Shown here: positions 33,560-43,169 of the stretch, one piece after another | Position numbering within the stretch: position 1 is the stretch's first letter | Layout of the letters: every line of letters begins with the position of its first letter | Origin: Candidatus Chryseobacterium colombiense | Lineage (GTDB): Bacteria; Bacteroidota; Bacteroidia; Flavobacteriales; Weeksellaceae | DNA length: 64,000 nt | NCBI GenBank assembly: GCA_029203185.1 | Contig: CP119310.1 | Location: 1,116,001-1,180,000, forward strand | Direction: 5' to 3' | Program-made: the position numbers and the translations under genes | The notes under the pieces: model-generated | Database searches by the model: none | What the model saw: only the letters and a program-made list of their open reading frames with translations | Told to the model about the DNA's origin: nothing

Positions 33560-34360
33560 TTACATTCCGTTCAGATAGGTTTTTATGGTTTCCAACACTC
33601 CAAAACGGTCATTGGAACAGGCTTCAAATTTTGCCACTTCTTTTACCGAAGGGTGAGCGTTTTCCATGGCATAGGAATAACGGGCATTTTTAAGCATTTC
33701 AATATCGTTTAGGTAATCACCGAAAGCCATCGTCTGCTCCGGAAGGATATTCAAAGACTTCTGCAATTTTTCAATAGCATTTCCTTTATTGGTATGCTTG
33801 TTCATAATATCCAACCAGTTTTTCCCCGAAACTACCACTACTAAATCTTCATCTTCAAACTTTTTCAAAGCTGGGTATAAAAATTCTTCAGCACTTACCG
33901 GATGATAAACTGCAATTTTGAAAACCGAATCGTTCACTTCCTGTGTAAGATCTTCTTTTTTCTGATTTTGAGTATAGTATTTGGAAAAATAATCTACAAA
34001 AGTATGATCACTGCTCTCATAATAAGAACTTTCTTTTGCACTTAAAACCGCTCTTGCGCCAGGAATTTCTCTAACTGTCCGAATAATATCAGCAATTGAA
34101 TTTTGACTAAGCTTATCCGCAAAAATCTCTTCATTTTTATATACGATATATCCTCCGTTTTCAGCGATAAAACCTATTTCATTCTGGATTTCTCCAAAAT
34201 ATTTGGTAATTCCCGACATCTGTCTCCCGCTTGCAGGAACGAAAAGAATATCCCGTTTTTTCAGTTCTTCATATACCGCTGGAAAATCCGGACTTACTTC
34301 ATATTTTGAATTCAAAAATGTCCCGTCCATATCGGTTACAATCAGCTTTATATCCTTCAT
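33560..34360 (-). CDS. HAD-superfamily (Cof-type) phosphatase
   Basis: A 266-residue hydrolase. Motif I DMDGTFLNS (residues 9-17) with catalytic aspartates at 9 and 11, PASGRQMSG motif II near 39-47, a cap domain in the middle, K near 195 and motif IV FGDYLNDIEML near 216-226. This is the Cof/type IIB subgroup, which dephosphorylates sugar phosphates and flavin or pyridoxal phosphates. Substrate unknown. Monocistronic, convergent with the J-domain gene. Confidence 0.92.
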   Translation of the reverse strand: MKDIKLIVTDMDGTFLNSKYEVSPDFPAVYEELKKRDILFVPASGRQMSGITKYFGEIQNEIGFIAENGGYIVYKNEEIFADKLSQNSIADIIRTVREIPGARAVLSAKESSYYESSDHTFVDYFSKYYTQNQKKEDLTQEVNDSVFKIAVYHPVSAEEFLYPALKKFEDEDLVVVVSGKNWLDIMNKHTNKGNAIEKLQKSLNILPEQTMAFGDYLNDIEMLKNARYSYAMENAHPSVKEVAKFEACSNDRFGVLETIKTYLNGM

Positions 34361-34486
34361 AAAATTCTTTTTTCTTCTTCTTATTTCTCAAACCTTATAC
34401 AAATATAGACTTTAAAATCTTAAAGAGAAGTTCAGTCTTTATTATCATTAAACGGTTTAATTTTAATTTTTTTTAATATGAAATCC

Positions 34487-35383
34487 TTAATCAATAAGAT
34501 AATTAAATTCTTTTCTGTATTGTGAAGGACTTTTTCCTGTGTACTCTTTAAATGTTTTATTAAAGTAGCTGAAGTTATTAAAACCGGATTCAAAACAGAC
34601 TTCAGTAATGCTTAAAGGCTGTTCCGCGAGGAGTTTTAATGAATGGGTAATCCTGTATTCATTCACAAACTGTGTGAAGGTTTTATTGGTTATCTTTTTA
34701 AAATAGCGGCAAAAAGAAGGAACTTTCATGTTCGCTAGATCAGAAATCTGTTCCAAGCTAATCTGTTCTTTAAAATGATCTTTTACAAAGTTGAAAATAT
34801 GATTGATTCTTTCATTGTCTTCCACCTGTGTCTGAAGATAATATTTTCCGGCGTTCAGAATTCTGTATTCATGGGTTGAAGCCAGTTCTTCCAGGATTTT
34901 AAGAAACTTCACCAGCTTGTCCAAAGCTGAAGATTCATGCATTTCCACAATTTTCAATCCGATCTCTTTTTTTATCTTTTCTGAGAATACAATGCCTGCT
35001 TTTGCTTTTTCCAGCAGAACCGTAATTTTCTGCATCTCGGGCAAAGTCCAAATCTCTTCTCCTAAAAAATCGGGCTTAAACTGAATGACCATTTCATAAT
35101 CATTATTAGTATTTTCATTCGTCATTCCACAGTGCGGAAGATTTGTTCCCATTAAAACCAGATCTCCATCCGAAAAATAGGATATATTACTTCCTATTTG
35201 TCTTTTTCCTGAGCCTCCACATACAAAAATGAGCTCAATTTCAGGATGATAATGCCAAACATGTGATTTAATGTTTTCATTTTTCTGAAACTTTAAACTC
35301 GTAAAACTGCTTCCTATATTAGGTTTTACGGCTTCGAAGGCGGGATGAGAATGTTTCATATCGGTTGAAATAATTTCATACAC
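34487..35383 (-). CDS. AraC-family transcriptional regulator with cupin N-domain
   Basis: A 298-residue regulator. The N-terminal cupin contains HVWHYHPEIELIFVCGGSGK (about 41-60) and LVLMGTNLPHCG near 76-87, the usual effector-binding barrel. The C-terminal 100 residues hold two helix-turn-helix motifs: ISLEQISDLANMKVPSFCRY and the final SITEVCFESGFNNFSYFNKTF with GKSPSQYRKE, the family signature. It probably senses a small carbon compound and activates transport or catabolic genes elsewhere; the divergent secreted-protein gene (35515) is 130 bases away and is a possible target. Confidence 0.93.
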   Translation of the reverse strand: MYEIISTDMKHSHPAFEAVKPNIGSSFTSLKFQKNENIKSHVWHYHPEIELIFVCGGSGKRQIGSNISYFSDGDLVLMGTNLPHCGMTNENTNNDYEMVIQFKPDFLGEEIWTLPEMQKITVLLEKAKAGIVFSEKIKKEIGLKIVEMHESSALDKLVKFLKILEELASTHEYRILNAGKYYLQTQVEDNERINHIFNFVKDHFKEQISLEQISDLANMKVPSFCRYFKKITNKTFTQFVNEYRITHSLKLLAEQPLSITEVCFESGFNNFSYFNKTFKEYTGKSPSQYRKEFNYLID

Positions 35384-35477
35384 AAAATTAACAAATAATA
35401 TTTAAATAATTAATTTAAAGGTTAAAATAGTACATAAATATGAAAATTGTATGGTAGAATAGTATTGGTAGCGCATC

Positions 35478-35485
35478 TAAATTTG
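35478..35485 (+). promoter_or_regulatory. -7 promoter element (TAAATTTG)
   Basis: Exact TAnnTTTG, 29 bases before the ATG at 35515; no -33 TTTG at standard spacing. Confidence 0.55.
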
Positions 35486-35514
35486 CAGTATTAACAAATG
35501 AAAAAATAAATAGT

Positions 35515-36111
35515 ATGAAAAAAGTATTTAGATCAGCTTTATTAATAGGTTTTTTATCTATTTCAGCAAGTATGATGAGTAAAGACAGAGACTTTTCACT
35601 TTCATTTGGAAAAACAGAAGCAGAAACTGTACAATTTGAAGTATCCAATGCAAAAAATGTATCTGTCGTTATTTACAACGATACTTACGGCGAATTGTTT
35701 TCTGAAGATTTAGACTCGGATAATAACGTAACCAAGTCTTATAATTTTAAAGATCTGGATTCGGGAGTTTATTTTTTACTGTTAGAATCTGATAGAAAAA
35801 TAGAAAAATATAAAATAAGAGTAAGTTCCGACAAAAAAGTGATCATTGATAAAAAGCCTGTCGCTGAAATCATGAAACCGGAATTTCTTGTGAATGGTAA
35901 TAAAGTAAAATTACTTTTATCCGGTTTAAAAAATACCGCAAAGATTTCCGTATCTGATTTCTCCGGTACTATATATTATAATGCTACGAAACCGGCAATT
36001 GATGGTAAACTGGAAATTACTTTCGATTTAAACCCGAAAACTGCGGACAACTACATTATCAGCGTGGAAGAAAGTGGAAAGGTTTTTAATAAGACAATCA
36101 GTCTGAAGTAA
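35515..36111 (+). CDS. Exported beta-rich protein, function unknown
   Basis: A 198-residue protein with signal peptide MKKVFRSALLIGFLSISASM. The mature part has two repeats of an Ig-like pattern: AKNVSVVIYNDTYGELFSED...YNFKDLDSGVYFLLLESDRK and NTAKISVSDFSGTIYYNATK...ENYIISVEESG, with the GVYFLLL/NYIISVE strand typical of T9SS-type C-terminal domains, though it has no full sorting domain. Probably periplasmic or surface located. It is divergent from the AraC gene. Downstream is the tandem-repeat intergenic region at 36249-36597. Function unassigned. Confidence 0.7.
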   Translation: MKKVFRSALLIGFLSISASMMSKDRDFSLSFGKTEAETVQFEVSNAKNVSVVIYNDTYGELFSEDLDSDNNVTKSYNFKDLDSGVYFLLLESDRKIEKYKIRVSSDKKVIIDKKPVAEIMKPEFLVNGNKVKLLLSGLKNTAKISVSDFSGTIYYNATKPAIDGKLEITFDLNPKTADNYIISVEESGKVFNKTISLK

Positions 36112-36248
36112 AAAATACTTCTGATAAATATTTTTTATATAGTTTAATTTTAAAGTCAGATTTTTCAGTAAATCTGGCTTTTTTCTTTACTTATATTTAA
36201 GCTATTATATTTTTATTCTCTTTTTCAATAACATTAACATACTATTTG

Positions 36249-36597
36249 GAGATTCCTCCTTCGTCGGAATGACATCGTGGATAATTCGTATAATGGTATC
36301 TACACTCAAAATTATATCAGGACTTTGCTTTCAAATAATATTAACAGACTTTGCTTTGAGATTCCTCCTTTGTTGGAATGACATTGTGGATGCATTGAGA
36401 TTGTACATTCAAAATTTATCAAGACTCTTTCTTGTAAACAACATATCTACTTTGACTTTGGGATTCCTCCTTTGCCGGAATGACATTGCGGATGCATTGT
36501 GATTGTAAATTTAAAATTGTTTGTAAATACTCTTGCTTTTAAAAAACATTAACAAACTGTACTTTGGGATTCCTCCTTCGTCGGAATGACATTCTAT
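36249..36597. repeat. Tandem repeat of about 105 bases, four copies of a GATTCCTCC...GGAATGACA core
   Basis: Cores at 36249-36280, 36359-36390, 36461-36492 and 36567-36597 read GATTCCTCCTTyGTyGGAATGACAT with few changes; core spacings are 110, 102 and 106 bases. Parts of the spacers also match (AACATTAACA..ACT before, GTGGATgCATTG after). It fills the 569-base gap between 36112 and 36680, otherwise without a gene; the small frame at 36269-36502 is built from the repeats. Related words occur at 3199-3257 and 62194-62220. Confidence 0.8.
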
Positions 36598-36630
36598 ATA
36601 TTTAAAAAGCATTTATTACCAAAAATAAAA

Positions 36631-36654
36631 AACCATATCATTTCTGATACGGTT
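36631..36654 (-). terminator. Terminator of the RND efflux operon
   Basis: AACC-TATCA (36631-36640) pairs with TGATA-GGTT (36645-36654), one A-C mismatch; read leftward a T run follows. Confidence 0.75.
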
Positions 36655-36680
36655 TTAAGTTAATTAAAGGTTGTTATATT

Positions 36681-39600
36681 TTAGTCTACGTGTTTTGCGG
36701 TAAACCCGTCCTCACTTAGTTCTCTGTGCTCATAATCAGCTTTCATTTCAGCTTCATAGTCTACTTTTTCATGTTTACCCATTCTTCTTAATACAGAATC
36801 AAATAAAGAGTAAACTACCGGTACGATAATCAAGGTAAGGAATAATGACGATGTCAAACCACCGATGATTACCCAAGCCAATCCGTTGTTCATCTCCGCT
36901 CCTGCTCCTTTTGCAATCGCAATCGGGATCATTCCGAAGATCATCGCAATCGTCGTCATCAAAATCGGACGAAGACGTGCATGGTTAGCCTGAATCAAAG
37001 CGTCGTGTGTATTGGCTCCTGCTGCTTTTCTCATATTGGCAAAGTCAACAATCATAATCGCATTCTTCGCTACCAAACCAATCAACATGATCATCCCCAA
37101 CATCGTAAAGATATTCAGTGAGTTTCCGGTGATGGCCAAAATAACCATTACCCCGATCAATGCCAAAGGAATTGAGAACAGTACCACAAACGGATATACA
37201 AATGAGTCATATAAAGAAACCATTACCAGATAAACCAATACGATAGCAGCCATTAAAGCAATTCCCAACGTACCGAAACCTTCAGTCTGGTTTTCCATAT
37301 CACCACTCCAGATATAACTTACACCGGCAGGTTTTGTTTTTTCATTGTTCATGAACATAGCAGCCCATTCGTTGGCAACGTCTCCTACAGGACGACCTAC
37401 TACTTTAGACTTAACTTTTACAGAAGGTGCTTTATCTCTACGTTCCAACAAACTTGGCCCTGAACCCATCTTCACGTCTGCAAACTGGCTCAATCTGATT
37501 TGTTCTCCCTGAGGATTTGTAAACATCAGGTTTCTAACATCATCAATGGATTGTCTGTTCGCATTACCAAAACGGATATTGATATCATATTCATATTCTC
37601 CGGCTCTGAATTTCCCGTCTGTATTTCCACTGAATGCAGTCTGCATCGTTTGTCCTACACTGGAAAGGTTTAAACCTAGAGAAGCCATTTTATCCCTGTC
37701 GATATTCACCTGAACTTCCGGATTTCCAGAGTCGGTTGACAATTCGGCATCTACAGAACCAGGAACTTTTTTAAGCAATTCAAGAATTCTGTTCGCTTCT
37801 TTATTGGCCGTTTCATTATCCTGAGCGGTTACTACAAGTTCAATCGGTGCATTATCTGCTCCCATTAATCCGATTGGTGCTGTTTTAAATTCAACTCCGG
37901 TAAATTTCTCTTCTAACGCTCTTTTGATTCTCGCAGACTTGATATCCGTACTTTCATTACGCAAAGATTTATCTACCAGGATCACCTGAATTTCTGACTG
38001 ATACAAAGTTGCCTGAGCACCACCAAAACCTGATGACTGCTGACCAACTGTTGTAATCATATCTACAACATCTTTATCTTTTCTAAGGTATTTTTCAACT
38101 GCCAGTGTTACCTGATTGGTTTTTTCTACTGAAGCATCTTTTGGTAATTCCATCTGAACAAGGAACTGCCCTCTGTCCATTTTAGGGAAGAATTCACCTC
38201 CGATAAATCCGCCTCCCATTAATCCCATTGTTGTAACGATAAGAAGTACAAAAGTCAGTACAACTGTCATTACTCTTCTTAAAGTTGTTTTTAAAGCCCA
38301 CTCCAAAATTCCGGTAATCCAGTGTGTGAATTTTTCCAATTGCTTTTCAAACCAAAGGATGAATTTCTCAAAAGGATTTTTACCTGACAAATGAACCAAT
38401 TTTCCAAATCTTGATGACAACCAAGGAATAATCGTAAATGATGCCAACAATGAAAATAAAGTAGCAATAACCACCGTTACACAAAACTGCGCCAGAATAT
38501 TAGACACCAAACCGGAGCTCATCGCAATCGGTAAGAATACCACCACGATTACCATGGTAATTGCCGTTACGGTAAATCCAATTTCCGAAGCACCATCGTA
38601 CGCAGCACGAATTCTGCTTTTTCCCATTTCCATGTGACGGTAAACGTTTTCCAATACTACGATCGCGTCATCCACAAGAATACCTACTACAAGGGATAGT
38701 CCTAATAAACTCATCAGGTTTAAGGTATATCCCATCAGATACATTCCGATTACGGTAGCAATCAATGACATAGGGATCGAAACCATTACGATAAATGCGT
38801 TTCTGATGTTGTGAAGGAATAATAACATTACTACCGCCACCAAGATAATTGCCAGGAATAAATCGAAAATTACGTGATCTGCTGCTGCAAGAGTAAAGTC
38901 TGTTGTATCATCTACAATATTTACTTTAATATCCTGAGCTTTATAATTATCCTGAACCTGAGCAATTGTTTTCTTTACTAATTCTGAAACGGATACAGCA
39001 TTCGCATCTGATTGTTTTTTAACCTGAAGTAAGATCGTTGAGTTCTGGTTGTATCTTGCCACTTTTTCTACATCTTTCTGGGTATCGAAAACCGTAGCAA
39101 CATCAGACAAACGAACCTGAGCTCCATTTTTATTGGAAACTACAAGGTTATTCATTTCCTGAACATTTTTATACTTTCCGGAAAGTCTGATCGTAGATCT
39201 TGAAGTTCTGGTCTTTAAAGCTCCTGTCGGGAAATCTAAGTTTGAAGAAAGGATAGCCTGCTGCACATCTGCAATAGCAATACCGTATCCCTGCATTTTC
39301 TTTTCATCCAGATTTACCTGAATCTCTCTTTCTTGTCCACCAACAAGAGTAACCTGAGCAACTCCGTTTACACGGGAAAATACCGGCTCAATTTTTTTAT
39401 CTAAAAGATCGTAAAGATCCTTATTATTAAGCTTACTACTAGATATACTCAATGTCATGATTGGTAGATCATCCAATGAAAATTTCTGTAATGACGGAGC
39501 ATCTGCATCATCAGGAAGGTCTGCCAAAATAGCATTTACCTTTCTCTGGGCATCATTCAGAGCATAGTTTACATCGGCACCCGGATTTAGCTGAACCATG

Positions 39601-39872
39601 ATTACCGATAAACTTTCGTAAGATGAAGACTCTACTTTTTTCACGTTTTCCAAAGAACCAACGGCATCTTCAATCTTTCTGGTTACCGATGTTTCCACCT
39701 CACTCGGAGAGGCTCCCGGATATACCGTAGAAATGGTTACCATATTGGTTTCGAACTTCGGAATCAATTCGTACCCCATCATGGAGTAACTTAATAAACC
39801 ACCCAGCGTAAGTATCGTAAATAACACGATAACCAGCGATGGCCTTTTGATGGATATTTCTGCTAACTTCAT
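36681..39872 (-). CDS. RND efflux pump inner-membrane permease
   Basis: A 1063-residue HAE1-type RND transporter with 12 helices and two large periplasmic loops. Landmarks: KRPSLVIVLFTILTLGGLLS at the N-terminus, the pore-domain repeat YPGASPSEVETSVTRKIEDA, the proton-relay aspartates in VGILVDDAIVVLENVYRHME (about residues 397-416), and the C-terminal LVYLVMVSLYDSF with MLIGLVAKNAIMIVDFAN. It uses the proton gradient to drive drugs or other toxic compounds into an outer-membrane duct. It is the last gene of the TetR-TolC-adaptor-RND operon, 7 bases after the adaptor, and ends in a terminator. Confidence 0.95.
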   Translation of the reverse strand: MKLAEISIKRPSLVIVLFTILTLGGLLSYSMMGYELIPKFETNMVTISTVYPGASPSEVETSVTRKIEDAVGSLENVKKVESSSYESLSVIMVQLNPGADVNYALNDAQRKVNAILADLPDDADAPSLQKFSLDDLPIMTLSISSSKLNNKDLYDLLDKKIEPVFSRVNGVAQVTLVGGQEREIQVNLDEKKMQGYGIAIADVQQAILSSNLDFPTGALKTRTSRSTIRLSGKYKNVQEMNNLVVSNKNGAQVRLSDVATVFDTQKDVEKVARYNQNSTILLQVKKQSDANAVSVSELVKKTIAQVQDNYKAQDIKVNIVDDTTDFTLAAADHVIFDLFLAIILVAVVMLLFLHNIRNAFIVMVSIPMSLIATVIGMYLMGYTLNLMSLLGLSLVVGILVDDAIVVLENVYRHMEMGKSRIRAAYDGASEIGFTVTAITMVIVVVFLPIAMSSGLVSNILAQFCVTVVIATLFSLLASFTIIPWLSSRFGKLVHLSGKNPFEKFILWFEKQLEKFTHWITGILEWALKTTLRRVMTVVLTFVLLIVTTMGLMGGGFIGGEFFPKMDRGQFLVQMELPKDASVEKTNQVTLAVEKYLRKDKDVVDMITTVGQQSSGFGGAQATLYQSEIQVILVDKSLRNESTDIKSARIKRALEEKFTGVEFKTAPIGLMGADNAPIELVVTAQDNETANKEANRILELLKKVPGSVDAELSTDSGNPEVQVNIDRDKMASLGLNLSSVGQTMQTAFSGNTDGKFRAGEYEYDINIRFGNANRQSIDDVRNLMFTNPQGEQIRLSQFADVKMGSGPSLLERRDKAPSVKVKSKVVGRPVGDVANEWAAMFMNNEKTKPAGVSYIWSGDMENQTEGFGTLGIALMAAIVLVYLVMVSLYDSFVYPFVVLFSIPLALIGVMVILAITGNSLNIFTMLGMIMLIGLVAKNAIMIVDFANMRKAAGANTHDALIQANHARLRPILMTTIAMIFGMIPIAIAKGAGAEMNNGLAWVIIGGLTSSLFLTLIIVPVVYSLFDSVLRRMGKHEKVDYEAEMKADYEHRELSEDGFTAKHVD

Positions 39873-39879
39873 CTTCTGC

Positions 39880-40941
39880 TTACTTTACGATATTGATTTT
39901 TGAACCGTTATCCAGGTTGATTTGCCCACTGGTAACCACCTGTTCACCTCCATTTAATCCACTTAGGACCTGAACCTTATCTCCATATACTTTTCCGGTC
40001 TGAACCTTGATTAATTTAGCTACCCCATTATTCACAATAAATAGCTGCCCTGAACTCACTCCGTTTACAAAAGCTTCTGCAGGAACCGTTAGCATATTCT
40101 GAGTTTCTGCACCATGATTTGTTTTAAATATAGCTGTTGCATACATCCCCGCTTTAAGATTTCCTCTGTTTTGAACTTCAATTTCAACAGGAAAATTTAA
40201 AGAGGCATCACTTTTAGGAGCGATGAAAGTAATTCTTCCGCTGAAAGATTCCCCAGGTAAAACATTAACATTAATAGCAACTTCTTGCCCCAATCCAATT
40301 TTTCCTACCTGGCTTTCGTCTACCAATACAGAAAGTTTAAGCGAATTAATATTTACAATTTCAAACATAGAAGTTCCAGGAGACACAACCGTTCCCGGCT
40401 CCACCATTTTTTTGTTGATTGTACCGCTGATTCCTGCTCTTATGTTAGTATCGTTTACTTTAACACTTTGAGCTTTTACAGCTGCCTGGGCATTTTTCAG
40501 CTGTAATCTTGAATTATCAAGCTGTTGTTTTGTAACACCACCTGTTTTATATGCGTTTTCATAACGTTGGTTATCGATAATAGCATTTTGTAAATTGTTC
40601 TGAGCCTGCGTAACATCTACTTCAATCGCATCTCTTTTAATGGTTGCTAAAGTTTGCCCCGCCGAAACTCTTGATCCTTCTTTCACCAAAACACTTACAA
40701 TACGTCCTGAAATTTCTGAGGACTGATTCATTTCCTGCTTAGGAATGAAAGTTCCGTTAGCAGAATAATCCGTATCAATATTCTCTCTTGTTACAGTGAT
40801 TACATTCACATTGATTTTATCAACCTGCTTAGCTACCTCTTTTACTTCCTGCGTCTGCTTTTCTTTATTGCTGACAATTTTATATGCCGCCAAACCTACT
40901 AATACCGCCGCGACGATGATATATATTAAAGTTTTTTTCAT
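39880..40941 (-). CDS. RND efflux periplasmic adaptor (membrane fusion protein)
   Basis: A 353-residue MFP. One N-terminal helix (IYIIVAAVLVGLAAYKIV) anchors it; there is no lipobox. The following barrel-sandwich lipoyl motif EISGRIVSVLVKEGSRVSAG (about 78-97), an alpha hairpin QNNLQNAIIDNQRYENAYKT (about 118-137) and the second half IRAGISGTINKKMVEPGTVV (about 168-187) complete the MFP pattern. It bridges the inner-membrane RND pump and TolC. It lies 7 bases before the pump gene and 9 bases after the tolC-like gene, so one operon. Confidence 0.93.
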   Translation of the reverse strand: MKKTLIYIIVAAVLVGLAAYKIVSNKEKQTQEVKEVAKQVDKINVNVITVTRENIDTDYSANGTFIPKQEMNQSSEISGRIVSVLVKEGSRVSAGQTLATIKRDAIEVDVTQAQNNLQNAIIDNQRYENAYKTGGVTKQQLDNSRLQLKNAQAAVKAQSVKVNDTNIRAGISGTINKKMVEPGTVVSPGTSMFEIVNINSLKLSVLVDESQVGKIGLGQEVAINVNVLPGESFSGRITFIAPKSDASLNFPVEIEVQNRGNLKAGMYATAIFKTNHGAETQNMLTVPAEAFVNGVSSGQLFIVNNGVAKLIKVQTGKVYGDKVQVLSGLNGGEQVVTSGQINLDNGSKINIVK

Positions 40942-40950
40942 TTTCGTTTA

Positions 40951-42303
40951 TTATAAGTTTTGTAGTGTGTTTAATTCTCCTTTTGCTTTAATAAGTTTTA
41001 TTTCGGCCTGTTTATAATCCAACAGAGCGTTTGCATAATTTTGCTTAGCCTGAGTCAATGCGTTTTCTGCATCCAGCACTTCTGTAAGTGTTGCCAAACC
41101 GTTTTGATAGTTAGACTGAGTATTTTTCTGAACTCTTTCTGCCAATCCTACATTATCTTTCATGCTCTCAATATTGATTAATGCATTTTCCATATTTGAA
41201 ATAGCATTTTTATAATCTAAGCTTAAACTCAATTGGGTATTTTGAATATCCTGATCAAGATCCTGGATATCAATTTCTGCCTGGTTAATTTTAGCTTTTG
41301 TGGCTCCTCCTGTAAAAATCGGGATACTTACATTTAAACCAATCGCAGAATAATCACTCCAAAGCACTCCATTTTTAAGACCATTTGTCAGTGGGAATTT
41401 AGCTCCGTTTGCTCCCCATCCGTAATTTGCCGTTAAGCTTACTGTAGGATAAAGATATGCCTCCGTAGCTTTTTTATTGAAAACCAAAAGCTCTCTGTTT
41501 TTATTTAAAACTTTAAGCTCCATACGTTCATCAAGATTTACTGTACTTGCGATCAACTCAGGTTTTGGCTCAATTGTTTTCTCCTCCAGTTCGATATCGG
41601 TACTGATCGGAATGCCCATATAAAATTTCAAAGCATTTTTTGAAAGTTCCACAGAGTTGATTAACTGCTGCTTGTTTGAACCAATATTAGTTAACTGTAC
41701 ATTCGTACGATCCAAATCTATTGGTTTTGCCAATCCGTTTTTCACCAAGCTCTGGATTACATTTCTTACTCTCTCCGTATTGGCATAGCTGGCTTCAATG
41801 GTTTTAAGATTTTCCTCCTGTACAAAAACCTGATAATAAGCTGTTGCAACATTTTCAATCAATTGTTCATTCGTTAGCTGAGCATTCAGAATATAGAACT
41901 CTCTTGTTGACTTTGCTGCTTTTAAACCTGTAAATACTCTCTGGTCAAAAATCGCCTGCTGAAGCTGTACAGAAGCCGTAGAATTCCATGGCTGCCCAAA
42001 CTGCGCTCTGATCTTTTCTCCTCCAAATTCCAATAATGACTCTTGTATAATCGGATTATAAGTCACCCCGGCTGTAGCACTTATCTGCGGCAAAGCACCG
42101 GCTTTAGCTTCATCAATCTTATATTCGGCCTTTTTGATCTGTAAAGCAGCTTTTTTTGCCTCTGTCTTGTTCTGAAGAGCCTGTTTTATGGCCTCCTGAA
42201 GAGAGATCTGCTGCTGTGCAGATACTGATGAAAAACCGAAAATCATACATGCAGCTGCTATCCCAATTTTTAGCTTTCTTGCAGTGATACAATTTCTTTT
42301 CAT
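40951..42303 (-). CDS. TolC-family outer-membrane efflux protein
   Basis: A 450-residue protein. Signal peptide KIGIAAACMIFGFSSVSAQ follows a basic start. Then two repeats of long helices with the OEP pattern: QQISLQEAIKQALQNKTEAK (about 31-50) and, in the second half, LSLDYKNAISNMENALINIE with a final NGLATLTEVLDAENALTQAK. This forms the trimeric channel across the outer membrane and periplasm. It is second in the efflux operon, between the TetR regulator and the adaptor. Confidence 0.93.
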   Translation of the reverse strand: MKRNCITARKLKIGIAAACMIFGFSSVSAQQQISLQEAIKQALQNKTEAKKAALQIKKAEYKIDEAKAGALPQISATAGVTYNPIIQESLLEFGGEKIRAQFGQPWNSTASVQLQQAIFDQRVFTGLKAAKSTREFYILNAQLTNEQLIENVATAYYQVFVQEENLKTIEASYANTERVRNVIQSLVKNGLAKPIDLDRTNVQLTNIGSNKQQLINSVELSKNALKFYMGIPISTDIELEEKTIEPKPELIASTVNLDERMELKVLNKNRELLVFNKKATEAYLYPTVSLTANYGWGANGAKFPLTNGLKNGVLWSDYSAIGLNVSIPIFTGGATKAKINQAEIDIQDLDQDIQNTQLSLSLDYKNAISNMENALINIESMKDNVGLAERVQKNTQSNYQNGLATLTEVLDAENALTQAKQNYANALLDYKQAEIKLIKAKGELNTLQNL

Positions 42304-42397
42304 AATTTTATACTCGTTTATTTTTTTAATGTAATTACTATCTTCAAGGTTTTTATTTCTAAAGGACGAATCATTTCTTAAAATACTTTAACATTTC

Positions 42398-42991
42398 TTA
42401 ATTTTTAAATAACATATTCAAAATAATCTCCTTTCTCTCAGAAATAATCTTATCAAATTCTTTATCACTGATCATTAAATTCTCCATCAATAAAGGTCTT
42501 ACAGCACTTGGAAAAACCAATAATGAAATCATATTGAGAACAAACTGAATAGGCTTCATTTTTTCAATGGCTCCCCTTTCCATTTCCTGTTCTATATCTT
42601 TATATAACTTATTCAGTTCATCTTCTTCTATATCTCTTTTATGACAATTTCCTTTATTGATCTGTGATACGATATAAGTTTCCAAGTATGGATACTGGAG
42701 GCTTGTGGATAAGCTTCCTTCAATAAACTGACCTATCTTTTCTTTAAAAGGCAGATCAGAATTCATTATTATTTCAGATTTTTCCTTTTCCACTTTTTGC
42801 GCTTCATCAAAAATGATCTGAATTAGATTATCTCTGGAACGGAAATAATAATTAATAAGCGTTCTGTTAACACCTGCTGCATCAGCAATTTCCTGAGTAG
42901 TGGCATCAAACTTCCCTTTCACAAAGAATAAGTTCTTCGTTGTCTCTTTGATCAATTCTTGTGTTTGGTCTTTTTTGGCTTGATTTGACAT
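42398..42991 (-). CDS. TetR/AcrR-family repressor of the efflux operon
   Basis: A 197-residue regulator with an N-terminal helix-turn-helix (ATTQEIADAAGVNRTLINYYFRSRDNL, about residues 27-53), the TetR signature, and an alpha-helical ligand domain with a DKEFDKII tail. It is the first gene of the operon it most likely represses, 94 bases before tolC. The region upstream holds three similar ACAAAATTGTTTAAC-like sites around the promoter (42995-43075). The inducing ligand is unknown; such regulators often bind drugs or bile-like compounds. Confidence 0.93.
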   Translation of the reverse strand: MSNQAKKDQTQELIKETTKNLFFVKGKFDATTQEIADAAGVNRTLINYYFRSRDNLIQIIFDEAQKVEKEKSEIIMNSDLPFKEKIGQFIEGSLSTSLQYPYLETYIVSQINKGNCHKRDIEEDELNKLYKDIEQEMERGAIEKMKPIQFVLNMISLLVFPSAVRPLLMENLMISDKEFDKIISERKEIILNMLFKN

Positions 42992-42994
42992 TAT

Positions 42995-43075
42995 TGTTAA
43001 ACAATTTTGTGCAAATATAAATCAATCAAATGTTTTGACAAAATTGTTAAACATAAAAATTAAACAAAATTGTAT
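42995..43075 (-). promoter_or_regulatory. Promoter and overlapping operators of the TetR-RND operon
   Basis: On the minus strand, -33 TTTG (43039-43042) and -7 TATATTTG (43013-43020) are separated by 18 bases, the Bacteroidota consensus. Three related sites surround them: TTGTTAAACAA (perfect, 42995-43005), ACAAAATTGTTAAACA (43038-43053, covering the -33) and TTAAACAAAATTGTAT (43060-43075). The expected transcription start near 43006 lies in the first site. This is the arrangement expected for autorepression by TetR. Confidence 0.75.
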
Positions 43076-43147
43076 GATTTGCATCATATTTTGAAACTCA
43101 AATCATGGATTAATGATTTATTCATCCCTAAAAATGTCCTGTTTCAT

Positions 43148-43155
43148 TATATTTG
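43148..43155 (+). promoter_or_regulatory. -7 promoter element (TATATTTG) of the large T9SS gene
   Basis: Exact TAnnTTTG, 14 bases before the ATG at 43170, which makes that start (rather than 43113) the likely one. Confidence 0.55.
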
Positions 43156-43169
43156 CCGAAAAATTAGTA

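Noticed and set aside
36269..36502. A 77-codon frame in the tandem-repeat gap.
   Set aside because: It is composed of the repeats and lacks a promoter or family resemblance.
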